Positions 21,488-29,969 of a stretch of DNA of 64,000 nucleotides are shown piece by piece; within the stretch, counting starts at the first letter, position 1; each line of letters opens with the position of its first letter. This DNA is from CAZMSQ01 sp964569025 (GTDB lineage: Bacteria; Bacteroidota; Bacteroidia; Chitinophagales; Saprospiraceae): contig CAZMSQ010000001.1 of the NCBI GenBank assembly GCA_964569025.1, forward strand, positions 403,932 to 467,931. The letters run 5' to 3'. The notes under the pieces are model-generated. The model did no database searches. It worked only from the letters and a program-made list of their open reading frames with translations, and was not told the origin of the DNA. Both the position numbers and the translations under genes were made by a program.

Positions 21488-22690
21488 ATGGAACAAGCTG
21501 CACGAATTAAAGAGTTGGCAGACAGAATATTTCCAGAGGTAGTGTCACTGAGGAGGCACTTTCACCAACATCCTGAATTGTCTTTTGAGGAGCGGCAGAC
21601 ATCAGCTTTTATAGCGCAGATATTAAGGGAATGGGGCATTCCATTTCGAGAGGGGATTGGGGGTTTCGGTTTAGTTGCAGAAATCGGAACATCCGGAGGG
21701 GATGTTATTGCCCTCCGGGCAGACATGGATGCCCTGCCGATTCATGAGGCCAATGATGTGCCATATCGCTCCCAAAATGACGGCGTGATGCATGCGTGTG
21801 GCCACGACGTGCATACAGCATCACTGCTTGGTACTGCCTGGCTGCTCAATCAGCTCAGAGATGAGTTGCAGGGCAAGGTGACCTTGATTTTTCAACCTGC
21901 GGAGGAAAAGCTTCCGGGAGGTGCATCTCTGATGCTGAAAGATGGGATCTTTGCTGCCGTGAAGCCCGCAGCAATCTTCGGCCAGCATGTTCATCCACCC
22001 CTCACTGCCGGTAAGGTCGGTTTCAGAGCCGGGCCATACATGGCTTCAGCAGATGAACTGTACATTACTGTCAAGGGAAGAGGTGGCCATGGGGCCCTGC
22101 CTCACCAATGTATAGATCCGGTTGCCATGTCCGCTCATTTGATAACTGCCTTGCAACAGCTTGTCAGCAGATATGCCGACCCACTGGTGCCCTCAGTGCT
22201 GACGATCGGGAAGATTTTTTCCGAAGGTGGTGCGACAAATGTGATCCCGAATGTGGTGCATATGGAAGGAACTTTCCGGACATTCAATGAAGAGTGGCGG
22301 GATGAAGCACACAGGCGTATGAAGAAAATGGCCGAGGGACTGATAGAGGGCCTAGGGGGAGCTTGTGACTTTCAGATTGTCAAAGGCTATCCATTTCTCG
22401 AGAATGATCCCAATCTGACGGTACGGTCTATGGATGATGCACGGCAATTTCTTGGAGAGGGCAACGTGGTCTCACTCGACCAACGGATGACTGCGGAAGA
22501 TTTTGCTTGGTTTGCTCAAGAAGTACCGGGTTGCTTCTATCGTCTGGGTACTGGCAGTGAGTCCGGCGGAATGACAGCTCCCGTTCATACTGATATCTTT
22601 GATGTCGATGAGGAATGCCTCAGAACCGGAGTGGGCCTGATGGCCTGGCTCGGCATCCGCCAGCTTCAACGGAAGCCACTGTCTAGTTAA
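21488..22690 (+). CDS. M20 family metallo-amidohydrolase (carboxypeptidase/aminoacylase type)
   Basis: A 400-residue cytoplasmic hydrolase of the M20D amidohydrolase group (IAA-amino acid hydrolase, hippuricase and N-acetyl-diaminopimelate deacetylase relatives). Motifs are RRHFHQHPELSFEE near the N-terminus, RADMDALPIHEAND, MHACGHDVHTASLLG (metal Cys-Gly-His), IFQPAEEKLPGGA (catalytic Glu pair), FGQHVHP, and a dimerisation domain with GRGGHGALPH. The C-terminal metal ligand lies in GSESGGMTAPVHTDIFDVDE. The ATG at 21488 is chosen because family similarity begins there; the frame starting at 21404 crosses the divergent promoter. The substrate is not predictable. It is divergent from the sulfur cluster, with 276 bases between the starts. 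Confidence 0.9.
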   Translation: MEQAARIKELADRIFPEVVSLRRHFHQHPELSFEERQTSAFIAQILREWGIPFREGIGGFGLVAEIGTSGGDVIALRADMDALPIHEANDVPYRSQNDGVMHACGHDVHTASLLGTAWLLNQLRDELQGKVTLIFQPAEEKLPGGASLMLKDGIFAAVKPAAIFGQHVHPPLTAGKVGFRAGPYMASADELYITVKGRGGHGALPHQCIDPVAMSAHLITALQQLVSRYADPLVPSVLTIGKIFSEGGATNVIPNVVHMEGTFRTFNEEWRDEAHRRMKKMAEGLIEGLGGACDFQIVKGYPFLENDPNLTVRSMDDARQFLGEGNVVSLDQRMTAEDFAWFAQEVPGCFYRLGTGSESGGMTAPVHTDIFDVDEECLRTGVGLMAWLGIRQLQRKPLSS

Positions 22691-22780
22691 CATGACAAGC
22701 ATTTTTTATATTTTTGTCCTTGTCAGCCAAGAGTATCTACTTTGGCTGATTGGCAATACTTCACTTTAATGACAATCAGC

Positions 22781-23950
22781 ATGGCGAGGATTCTTGTAGT
22801 GGACGATGAAGCAAGTATTCGGAAAACCCTTCGTGAAATTCTGGAATTTGAAAAATATCAGGTAGACGAGGCTTCCGATGGAATGGATGCGTTGGCACGT
22901 ATCAAGCAACAAGACTATGATGTTGTCCTGATGGACATCAAAATGCCAAAGATGGATGGCATGGATGCACTCGAGCGTTTGAGGTTGATCAGACCAGATT
23001 TGCCGGTTATCATGATCTCAGGGCACGCAAATATCGATACTGCTGTCGATGCAGTTAAGAAAGGGGCGTTTGATTTTATTTCAAAACCGCCAGATTTGAA
23101 CCGCCTCCTGATTACGATGAGAAATGCACTCGACAAATCCGATTTGGTGTCTGAGGCAAAAACGCTCAAGAGCAAAATTCAAAAGTCTTCCTTGTCTCCG
23201 ATGATAGGTGCCTCAGCGGCTTTGAAGTCGATTCAGGAGACCATCAGCAGGGTAGCACCTACAGATGCACGCGTGTTGATAACTGGCAGCAACGGAACAG
23301 GTAAAGAGCTTGTGGCCAAATGGCTTCATGAAAAGAGTGAGCGTCGTGACGCTCCGCTTGTCGAAGTCAATTGTGCAGCGATTCCCTCAGATCTCATCGA
23401 AAGTGAATTGTTCGGGCATGAGAAGGGTTCGTTTACCTCGGCCCATAAACAGCGCATTGGTAAGTTTGAACAAGCCAACAGGGGTACTCTTTTTCTGGAT
23501 GAAATCGGAGACATGAGCCTGACTGCTCAAGCAAAAGTCCTCCGAGCACTCCAGGAAAAGAAAATTACCCGTGTCGGTGGCGACAAGGAATTCCAGGTTG
23601 ATGTCAGGGTGCTCGCGGCAACCAATAAAGACCTCAGGGAAGAAATTAAACGCGGGACATTTCGGGAAGACCTCTATCATCGACTTGCAGTCATCATCAT
23701 CGAAGTGCCACCCCTGAAAGATCGTCTCGAGGACATTCCGTTGCTTGTTGATCATTTTATTGGTTTGATTTGTGAGGACCAAAGAGTGAAACCAAAAAAC
23801 ATCTCTGGCGAGGCTCTGGTAGCCCTCCAAAAGCTGCCATGGTCCGGCAATATCAGGGAGCTCAGAAACGTTGTAGAACGTCTTGTCATTCTGAGTGGAA
23901 ACTCTATTCAGAGTGAGGATGTGAACAAGTATGTCAACCCCGTTATTTAA
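22781..23950 (+). CDS. NtrC/NtrX-like response regulator with sigma-54-type AAA+ domain, no DNA-binding domain
   Basis: A 389-residue protein. The receiver domain is at residues 1-120 (ILVVDDEASIRKTL; phospho-acceptor Asp52 in VVLMDIKMPKMDG; Lys in FISKPPD). The AAA+ domain is at about 145-385 (Walker A GSNGTGKELVAK near 167; Walker B GTLFLDEIGDMS; arginine residues in FREDLYHRL). The loop that contacts sigma-54 (normally GAFTGA) reads GSFTSA near 216. The protein ends about 20 residues after the NIRELRNVVERLVILSG block, so the usual Fis-type HTH is missing. It may activate from solution or through a partner, or act in a non-transcriptional way. The ATG at 22781 is chosen because the receiver begins there. 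The LOG-family gene starts 23 bases after the stop. Confidence 0.9.
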   Translation: MARILVVDDEASIRKTLREILEFEKYQVDEASDGMDALARIKQQDYDVVLMDIKMPKMDGMDALERLRLIRPDLPVIMISGHANIDTAVDAVKKGAFDFISKPPDLNRLLITMRNALDKSDLVSEAKTLKSKIQKSSLSPMIGASAALKSIQETISRVAPTDARVLITGSNGTGKELVAKWLHEKSERRDAPLVEVNCAAIPSDLIESELFGHEKGSFTSAHKQRIGKFEQANRGTLFLDEIGDMSLTAQAKVLRALQEKKITRVGGDKEFQVDVRVLAATNKDLREEIKRGTFREDLYHRLAVIIIEVPPLKDRLEDIPLLVDHFIGLICEDQRVKPKNISGEALVALQKLPWSGNIRELRNVVERLVILSGNSIQSEDVNKYVNPVI

Positions 23951-23973
23951 AGGGAGACTTAGATTTCCAAGGT

Positions 23974-24729
23974 ATGCAGCAAAAAGATCAGGAGCGGCCG
24001 GTACTAATGACCGATGCTGACCCCAAAGATATCCACTCCCATAAGCGTAAAAAGTGGTCTGACCTCAAGGCTGAAAATTCGTGGACAATGTTCAAGGTCA
24101 TCGCAGAATTTGTCGATGGACTTGAAATCATGAATAAGGTGGGTCCGTGTGTTTCCATTTTTGGCTCTGCACGAACTCAGCCAGACCACCCCTCCTATCA
24201 GCTGGCAGTTGAGATTGCACGTCGGATGGTTGACGAAGGGTACGGAATCATTACGGGTGGCGGTCCGGGTATCATGGAGGCCGGGAATAAAGGGGCCAGT
24301 ATGGCTGGTGGAGAATCAGTAGGCTTGAATATCCAACTCCCGTTCGAGCAGAACAACAATCCCTATATCGATCCGGGGCTCAACCTAAACTTTAACTATT
24401 TCTTCATCCGGAAAGTCATGTTTGTCAAATATGCCCAGGCCTTTGTGGTTCTTCCCGGAGGCTTTGGTACCCTTGACGAGCTCTTCGAGGTCCTGACACT
24501 TGTCCAGACAAACAAGGTGAGCCCTCTTCCGGTCATTCTTGTCGACAAGAGTTATTGGGGTGGCTTGAAAGAATGGATCGTGTCAGTCATGGCCCGTGAA
24601 AAGAAAATCAGCCCGAAGGATATTGACCTGATTCATGTCGTTGATACCGCGGACGAGGTGGCGGGAATCATTAATAACTTCTATAATGAAGAGCGTCAGG
24701 GCCGTCTCGAGCCGAATTATCAGCTCTGA
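23974..24729 (+). CDS. LOG-family (TIGR00730) nucleoside-monophosphate phosphoribohydrolase-like protein
   Basis: A 251-residue cytoplasmic protein with a Rossmann fold. Signature motifs are VSIFGSARTQPDHPSY, GYGIITGGGPGIMEAGNKGA (20-residue block with the PGGGxG-like turn) and VLPGGFGTLDELFEVLTLVQ (the active-site PGGxGTxxE). LOG-family proteins cleave ribose 5-phosphate from nucleoside monophosphates (cytokinin activation in plants, PpnN-like roles in bacteria). Here the N-terminal extension of about 45 residues and the Bacteroidetes-type C-terminus are seen, and the substrate is unknown. A second ATG at 24007 (MTDADPKD) is also a possible start. It probably shares a transcript with the NtrX-like gene. 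It converges on the next gene with only 24 bases between the stops. Confidence 0.88.
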   Translation: MQQKDQERPVLMTDADPKDIHSHKRKKWSDLKAENSWTMFKVIAEFVDGLEIMNKVGPCVSIFGSARTQPDHPSYQLAVEIARRMVDEGYGIITGGGPGIMEAGNKGASMAGGESVGLNIQLPFEQNNNPYIDPGLNLNFNYFFIRKVMFVKYAQAFVVLPGGFGTLDELFEVLTLVQTNKVSPLPVILVDKSYWGGLKEWIVSVMAREKKISPKDIDLIHVVDTADEVAGIINNFYNEERQGRLEPNYQL

Positions 24730-24753
24730 TGATGAAGCGCCCTCCCAAAATGG

Positions 24754-27700
24754 TTACCGAAGAATTGTGATGTCGCCTTTCAAAATGAGCCCGTTCGCTA
24801 CGTCCAGTTTGAGTATGTAATAATAGGTGCCTTGCGGAAGCATTGAGCCGTCAGGGCCTTGCCCTCCCCAGTCATTTTTGTACGGCTTGGCAGAGTAGAC
24901 CACATCACCCCATCTGTTCAAAATGACAAGTTCAGAGTCTGATCTGTTTCTACAATTCCCATCCTCCAAGAACTCAATAATGAACAGGTCGTTATTCCCG
25001 TCTCCATTGGGAGTAATGGCATTAGGAATCCCTTCCGGTTCAAGGAGCGAGGTGGGGGTTATTTCTACCCACACAATGGCTGTATCGCATTGATTTGGGC
25101 ATTCAGGGGTGCACACTGAATAGGAAAAGTAGTCGGTTCCGCAAAAACCCGGGTTGGCTGAGTACTGAGCGCTGTTGTCAGATCCGAGGAGGACCATTCC
25201 ATGATTTGGTTCGCTCAGAATCGAAGGGACCGGCAGAAATGGAATCTGGTCATTGGCAAGTATCGGAATATCTGCCATATTGCTTCCGGTAGGAATAATG
25301 AAAATGTCATCTGATAAGTCAGGTGGTAGGCTGCTGAGGAGAATGAGCGTGTCTGCGTCATAGTCAGGGCATTCTGTGGAAGACAGCGTCCATACCACAA
25401 GATGGGCAGCAAGTGGAGGATTGGAGATGATCGCTGTGGTAGCAGCTGTGGGGTCTGAAATGAAGGCTCCTGTTGGCGAGGACCACCTGCCGGTAATCGG
25501 GTCCAGAGGAAGGTTGCCAGAGATGAAAACCGGTTCTGACCAACAGACCTTGAGGCTGTCATCCAGAGCAGCTTCTTCTAAAAAAACGGACTGGAGGATT
25601 TCGATGGTATCACGGGCAGAACAGCCATTGGAAGCTGATTGGGCAGTTGCTATGTAGATTCCTGGTCTTGTGACCAGGGGGTTGGGAGATTCTGAGCCTT
25701 CAAGAATTTCGCCTTCCACCGCGACCCAGGAGATTGCCACGCCTGGTGTGAAAACGCCTTCAATCTGAAGAGGGTCATCCTCACACTGACTAACAATGTC
25801 CGGTCCCAGTGAAACGAGCGGGGCAACTGTATCTGCCCAAATGGTAAATGTATCTTTTGACATGCAACCGTTTGTGGGATGGCTGACTGTCACCGCAATC
25901 ATGCCAGGACTGCTGACAACTGGCTCGGGAGTTTGGAATCCGGATTCAATGAACGCGCCCAATGAAGTCCATTCGAAAAGCAGATTACTTGGTATGACAG
26001 AGTCGGATGGTTGAATCACAATCTTGGGCAGTAAGCAGGTGATTGTATCTGGTGTGTTCCACTGAATTGACGGGGCAATGGTATCCTGTTCGACTTGAAT
26101 ATGGGCGGAATCCTTACACCCATTGATGGTATCGGTGATAATCAGTTTGTAGGTGCCGCCTTGAATGACGTTTACTGACTCTTTTGTGGAGAATGGGGAG
26201 TTAAAAAAGAGCCATTGAAAGCTGAGATCATGTGCCCCAGAGGAAAGTGTCCCATCAAGAGTTACCTCAGGAATAGTGCAGGTCAGATTTCCAGAACTGG
26301 CGATGGCAGCATCAGGAGAAAGGGTGTCAACAAGAACTGAAAGTGTGTCAGTTGACAGACATCCATTCTCAAATAGGGCCTCAGTAATATACACACCCGG
26401 CGTGGTTACAACAATGGATTCCGAATCAATAACAACTTGTCCATCTGGAAAAATCCAACTCAGCTGGATTTTTGTATTATTTCCAGTTGTCTCGACCAGC
26501 GTTGCGGTGGGGTTTTTGCAGGTCAATGTATCAGGTGGCAGAATGAAGAGTGGTGGCGCGAAAGTGTCCTGCTCAACGGTAATCGTAAGAGATTGAGAAC
26601 ACCCGTTTATTCCGGTGGCCATAAGGGCGAATGTCCCGGGATCGGTGACCATAAGCGAATCTCCCGGAGGGTGTCCATTCCAGACGAGGATGGTGCCTGG
26701 TGACGATTGCCCAGTCAACCAGACGATGGTGTCGCGGCATGTGAGTGTATCTGTGGAAGCCTGAAGAGGTGGTGCAATCGTATCGGCCGGTACGAGTATA
26801 GAATCTGTAGATAGACAACCATTGGAACTTTTGGCAGTAAAGACATATAGACCAGGATGCGGGGTGAGCGCCTCCAGAGTGTTTGCAGTGAATTGTTGTG
26901 GTCCTTGCCACAAGAAAGAATCGGCACTCGGTTCGATTTGAGCATAAAGCACAGCCAGTGTATCAGCACAGGAAATGGTTTCGGCGGTCAGAGTCAGTTG
27001 TGGGGCTATCGTATCAGTGGTTACCTCCGTCGAGGCACTGGCGCTGCATCCATTGGATAGTGTTGCGGTCAGAATGTAGGTTCCTGCCAGGGAGGTGAAT
27101 GTGTCTGGAGCTGTGGATGTAAATGATTGAGGCCCGGTCCAAATCCCGCTTGCGAAAGCCGGAAGTATGGTTCCGGTTAATTCAGCTAATGGATGTACAC
27201 AGGTTATGGTGGTTGATTGTGTAGTGACCACTGGCAAACTGGTATCGGCTTCGATGGTGATGAGGGCTGAATCAATACACCCGTTATCAGTTCGTGAAAC
27301 TTGAAGCCGATAGATGCCTGGTTCCGAAACGAGGAGGGATGGTACAGTATATTGGAATCCATTCAGACCCTTCCACAAGAAGCTCAGGGAGTCTGCTGGG
27401 AGAGAAGGCGAAGCATCCAGCGTGATTTCAGTAACAAGGCAACTGATTACAGAATCTGAGTGGGTGACCAGAAGGTGAGGGGGAGTCGTATCAATAGAGA
27501 CTAACACCTGGGTGCTGTCAGCACATTGAGGGAACCCTGGATTCGGGTAAGAGACCGTGAGTTGATACAGACCTGCTTCAGAGACAGACGCAACAGGAGT
27601 ATGGGTCGGGATTGGATCAGGTGTGCCCGATAGTGATTTCCAGCTGAATGCAATGAATGAATCAGTCTGGGATGCAATCCCGTTGAGCAAAACAGTATCT

Positions 27701-29022
27701 CTCACGCAGGTCAAGGGGTCCGGCGTTGAAACGATGGCTATTGGGTCAACGACCGTGAGAGAGACCGCAATGGTGCTGTCGCACCCTGTTTGCGACGCAT
27801 TCGGTAAGGTCACCCGATAGTTGCCTTGCTGGTCAAATAACTGATTGCCAATCTGTATATTTTGACCGCTGCATATGGTCGTGTCAAGGGTGCTTAAAAG
27901 TGTGTCCAGTATGGTCAGTTGTACCCTGACGAAACTGTCACACCCCTCTGAGTTCAGCAGGTCAAATTCATACACTCCTGTCTGCTTAAGCATGCTGTCT
28001 GCAAAAATGGTAGTTTCACCAGCACAGAGGGTGACGATTGTGTCAATAGGATCAGGGGTAGATAAGAGGATGATTGTCATACACGAATCCGAAAGGGAGC
28101 CGCAGAAAGAGGGAATGGTTCCCAAAAGGTCTTCCCTGAGGGCGGATAATAAATGGTGGTTGGAAGGCTTGGGAAGAAGCGCTGAATCTTCAAGTGCATA
28201 AGAAAAACCACAGAGTTGATACACCCCAGGTGTTGCTCCGCCTAACAGCAGGCTGTCAGCGAAATCAATGATGGTATCATTCTTCGCAATAACAAGCGTG
28301 GTATGATATTCAGCAGAATCAGGGAAACCACTTGGAAAAGTGAGTGCAGGGCTTATCGGGGCATTGGTAGCAGAATCACCCGAACAATAAAACAGGGAGT
28401 CGGGGCTGATTTGACCAGGATGAGCTTGACACGGGACACATTCGAGGTCTGACTCATCGCAAAAACTGATATCAAAATCTGTCAATAATCCGGCATCCAT
28501 CTGGCTCTTGTCCGAGATGCTCAGCGTCCACAAGCCAACAACCGGACCGGAGTCAAAATCTTCAAGACAATCCGAATGTGGATGATAGGATCCGGTAAAA
28601 TTTTGGAAAAACCCCCAATTTACGGTATTGGTCCACACAGCCGGGAATCCGGGGTCAGGAAATGCACTCTGCCCACAAGGCACAAACCGAATATCCCAAC
28701 TGCTGAAGTCTGTCTGACCCGATAAGGTAGTGGGTGCTGGCCCAATGAGGTTCACAACTTGCCCTGAGGGCGAGCTCAGCGAGATGCTCAAATCTCCGAC
28801 AAAACTGTGCTGAAAGGATAATGTGACTTGACAAACGCCTTGGTTTGGGCTCCCCAAATCATTGTTTTGAGCGCTATCTACACGAAGGATGTAATTTCTG
28901 GTATTGTCATCCGGAATGGGTTGTGGGCATCCGGCACAGATACACTGAGCGCATAATTGTGAATGGAATAACACGAACACAGCACAGAAGAGAAGGAAAG
29001 GAGTAATTGTCTTGACGAGCAT
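24754..29022 (-). CDS. Large secreted CHU_C protein: P-domain-like N-terminus, Cys-paired Ig-like repeats, T9SS type B domain
   Basis: A 1422-residue exported protein. A signal peptide (1-26, ending SQLCAQ) leads into a proprotein-convertase-P-like beta domain at about 40-190 (VTLSFQHSFVGDLSISLSSP; GPVVGLWTLSISDKSQMDAG), then a linker and about ten Ig-like repeats of 75-90 residues, each with a leading Cys (LTC, ISC, ITC) and a trailing NGC. A Cys-containing module (STECPDYDADTL; CTPECPNQCDTA) precedes the CHU_C sorting domain (GIPNAITPNGDGNNDLFIIE; ILNRWGDVVYSA; LPQGTYYYILKL). The order and the last two modules match the adhesin at 11.7-16.9 kb, so they are paralogues with different N-terminal heads. 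No porP/sprF gene lies beside it. Function on the cell surface is inferred. Confidence 0.88.
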   Translation of the reverse strand: MLVKTITPFLLFCAVFVLFHSQLCAQCICAGCPQPIPDDNTRNYILRVDSAQNNDLGSPNQGVCQVTLSFQHSFVGDLSISLSSPSGQVVNLIGPAPTTLSGQTDFSSWDIRFVPCGQSAFPDPGFPAVWTNTVNWGFFQNFTGSYHPHSDCLEDFDSGPVVGLWTLSISDKSQMDAGLLTDFDISFCDESDLECVPCQAHPGQISPDSLFYCSGDSATNAPISPALTFPSGFPDSAEYHTTLVIAKNDTIIDFADSLLLGGATPGVYQLCGFSYALEDSALLPKPSNHHLLSALREDLLGTIPSFCGSLSDSCMTIILLSTPDPIDTIVTLCAGETTIFADSMLKQTGVYEFDLLNSEGCDSFVRVQLTILDTLLSTLDTTICSGQNIQIGNQLFDQQGNYRVTLPNASQTGCDSTIAVSLTVVDPIAIVSTPDPLTCVRDTVLLNGIASQTDSFIAFSWKSLSGTPDPIPTHTPVASVSEAGLYQLTVSYPNPGFPQCADSTQVLVSIDTTPPHLLVTHSDSVISCLVTEITLDASPSLPADSLSFLWKGLNGFQYTVPSLLVSEPGIYRLQVSRTDNGCIDSALITIEADTSLPVVTTQSTTITCVHPLAELTGTILPAFASGIWTGPQSFTSTAPDTFTSLAGTYILTATLSNGCSASASTEVTTDTIAPQLTLTAETISCADTLAVLYAQIEPSADSFLWQGPQQFTANTLEALTPHPGLYVFTAKSSNGCLSTDSILVPADTIAPPLQASTDTLTCRDTIVWLTGQSSPGTILVWNGHPPGDSLMVTDPGTFALMATGINGCSQSLTITVEQDTFAPPLFILPPDTLTCKNPTATLVETTGNNTKIQLSWIFPDGQVVIDSESIVVTTPGVYITEALFENGCLSTDTLSVLVDTLSPDAAIASSGNLTCTIPEVTLDGTLSSGAHDLSFQWLFFNSPFSTKESVNVIQGGTYKLIITDTINGCKDSAHIQVEQDTIAPSIQWNTPDTITCLLPKIVIQPSDSVIPSNLLFEWTSLGAFIESGFQTPEPVVSSPGMIAVTVSHPTNGCMSKDTFTIWADTVAPLVSLGPDIVSQCEDDPLQIEGVFTPGVAISWVAVEGEILEGSESPNPLVTRPGIYIATAQSASNGCSARDTIEILQSVFLEEAALDDSLKVCWSEPVFISGNLPLDPITGRWSSPTGAFISDPTAATTAIISNPPLAAHLVVWTLSSTECPDYDADTLILLSSLPPDLSDDIFIIPTGSNMADIPILANDQIPFLPVPSILSEPNHGMVLLGSDNSAQYSANPGFCGTDYFSYSVCTPECPNQCDTAIVWVEITPTSLLEPEGIPNAITPNGDGNNDLFIIEFLEDGNCRNRSDSELVILNRWGDVVYSAKPYKNDWGGQGPDGSMLPQGTYYYILKLDVANGLILKGDITILR

Positions 29023-29058
29023 GCGCCAAAGTTGATTCCGGTTGGTTTATAAAGATAC

Positions 29059-29066
29059 AAATATAG
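29059..29066 (-). promoter_or_regulatory. -7 element for the CHU_C gene
   Basis: Minus-strand TATATTTG (plus CAAATATA) fits TAnnTTTG, 36 bases upstream of the ATG at 29022. No clear TTG was found at -33. Confidence 0.45.
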
Positions 29067-29127
29067 GCATCTTCACCTCCTTTCTCTTGATACGAGGGTT
29101 TATTGACCATCTTCAGGTGCTAAGAAA

Positions 29128-29553
29128 TTATGCTCTTCCTTCACGGAGCTTTGAAAAATCCTTGCTGTTCAAGATATTCTGAATATGCCGCTCTGAGTAA
29201 CCAACTTCTTTAGCCAGTTTTGTAATATCTGTATCGGGATTGGTTTGGAGAGCTTGGATGACTTTTTCTTTGCGTTTGTCCCTTATGAGTTGTCCGGGTA
29301 TTTGCTTGAAATGAATCTTGAATTCTTTGTAGAAATCCTTTTTGATCATTCCAAAATGATCCAACAGAGACTCAACTGTGACTGAATCGATGTGATTGTC
29401 AATGAATGAAATAACTGTTTCCTGGAATGGTTTTTCCTCAATTTCAGGGGTGCCTTCAGGCAGACTTTCGGAATCTTCGACCTGCCGGCGGGTGCGTTTG
29501 TAGGCAAAGTAAATCGCCAGAAAACAGAAGGAGTCTTCTAAAAAAAAGCACAC
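29128..29553 (-). CDS. Small AraC-type HTH protein with an N-terminal hydrophobic segment, possibly truncated
   Basis: A 141-residue product starting with GTG. Residues 8-17 (SFCFLAIYFAYKR with its basic stop) look like the last membrane helix of a larger membrane-bound regulator. Residues 45-130 hold two helix-turn-helix units of AraC type (VTVESLLDHFGMIKKDFYKE; DITKLAKEVGYSERHIQNIL), but the usual ending after the second HTH is missing. An ATG two bases upstream is out of frame, and one extra T in the following run of eight T would bring it into frame. The gene could thus be intact with GTG, have a homopolymer sequencing error, or be the 3' remnant of a 7TM/TPR-AraC regulator. The target is unknown. 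Confidence 0.6.
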   Translation of the reverse strand: MCFFLEDSFCFLAIYFAYKRTRRQVEDSESLPEGTPEIEEKPFQETVISFIDNHIDSVTVESLLDHFGMIKKDFYKEFKIHFKQIPGQLIRDKRKEKVIQALQTNPDTDITKLAKEVGYSERHIQNILNSKDFSKLREGRA

Positions 29554-29796
29554 ATGCCATTTTGGGATAATGTCTCATTTGTGGCTTAATGACAAGGAAT
29601 GCGTTCTAATCTGAGGAATCAACTTGCTTCCTGATTAACTTTACAAAAACCTTATAATAAATATAAATACTTATGGCTTCTCAGCACAACAATTTTCGAG
29701 AAGAAATTTCGTAAACCGTATTGGAAATTATGGAATTTGACTTGCTTTGATTGGCATGGCTAATCTTTAAGCTGCTGAATGATTTCGATTTGCAGC

Positions 29797-29814
29797 GGTA
29801 CGAAATTTCGTACC
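29797..29814. promoter_or_regulatory. 18-bp perfect palindrome, candidate operator
   Basis: GGTACGAAATTTCGTACC is fully self-complementary. A related half, GAAATTTCGTA, occurs at 29703-29713, about 100 bp away. It lies upstream of the small AraC-type gene and downstream of the protease terminator, so it could be an operator for the AraC-type gene. Confidence 0.4.
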
Positions 29815-29908
29815 TACTCTTTTTCGGAAATTTCAATGAATGCTACGGTAGTGTCAGATTTTTCCATGAGGGGGCTCTCTTATTTCCTTCCATACATTTG
29901 GTGAAAAC

Positions 29909-29940
29909 AAAGAAAGCCGATGCATGCATCGGCTTTCTTT
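29909..29940 (-). terminator. Terminator of the PKD metalloprotease gene (32-bp perfect palindrome)
   Basis: AAAGAAAGCCGATGCA (29909-29924) is followed immediately by its exact complement (29925-29940). With a small loop it forms a G/C-rich stem flanked by A and T tracts, so it can terminate in both directions. It lies 30 bases after the protease stop. Confidence 0.75.
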
Positions 29941-29969
29941 GAAAGTTTGAAGATAGATTTTCGTGTTCC

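Larger units (their letters stand above)
29554..29969. other. Intergenic region with palindromes and terminator
   Basis: These 416 bases hold no credible gene. They contain three GAAATTTC elements (29703-29710, 29802-29809, 29827-29834), the middle one inside an 18-bp perfect palindrome, and the terminator hairpin of the large protease gene. Confidence 0.5.

Noticed and set aside
29751..29942. 63-codon frame between the AraC-type and protease genes
   Set aside because: It spans an 18-bp palindrome and the terminator hairpin; the product is low-quality and unrecognisable.
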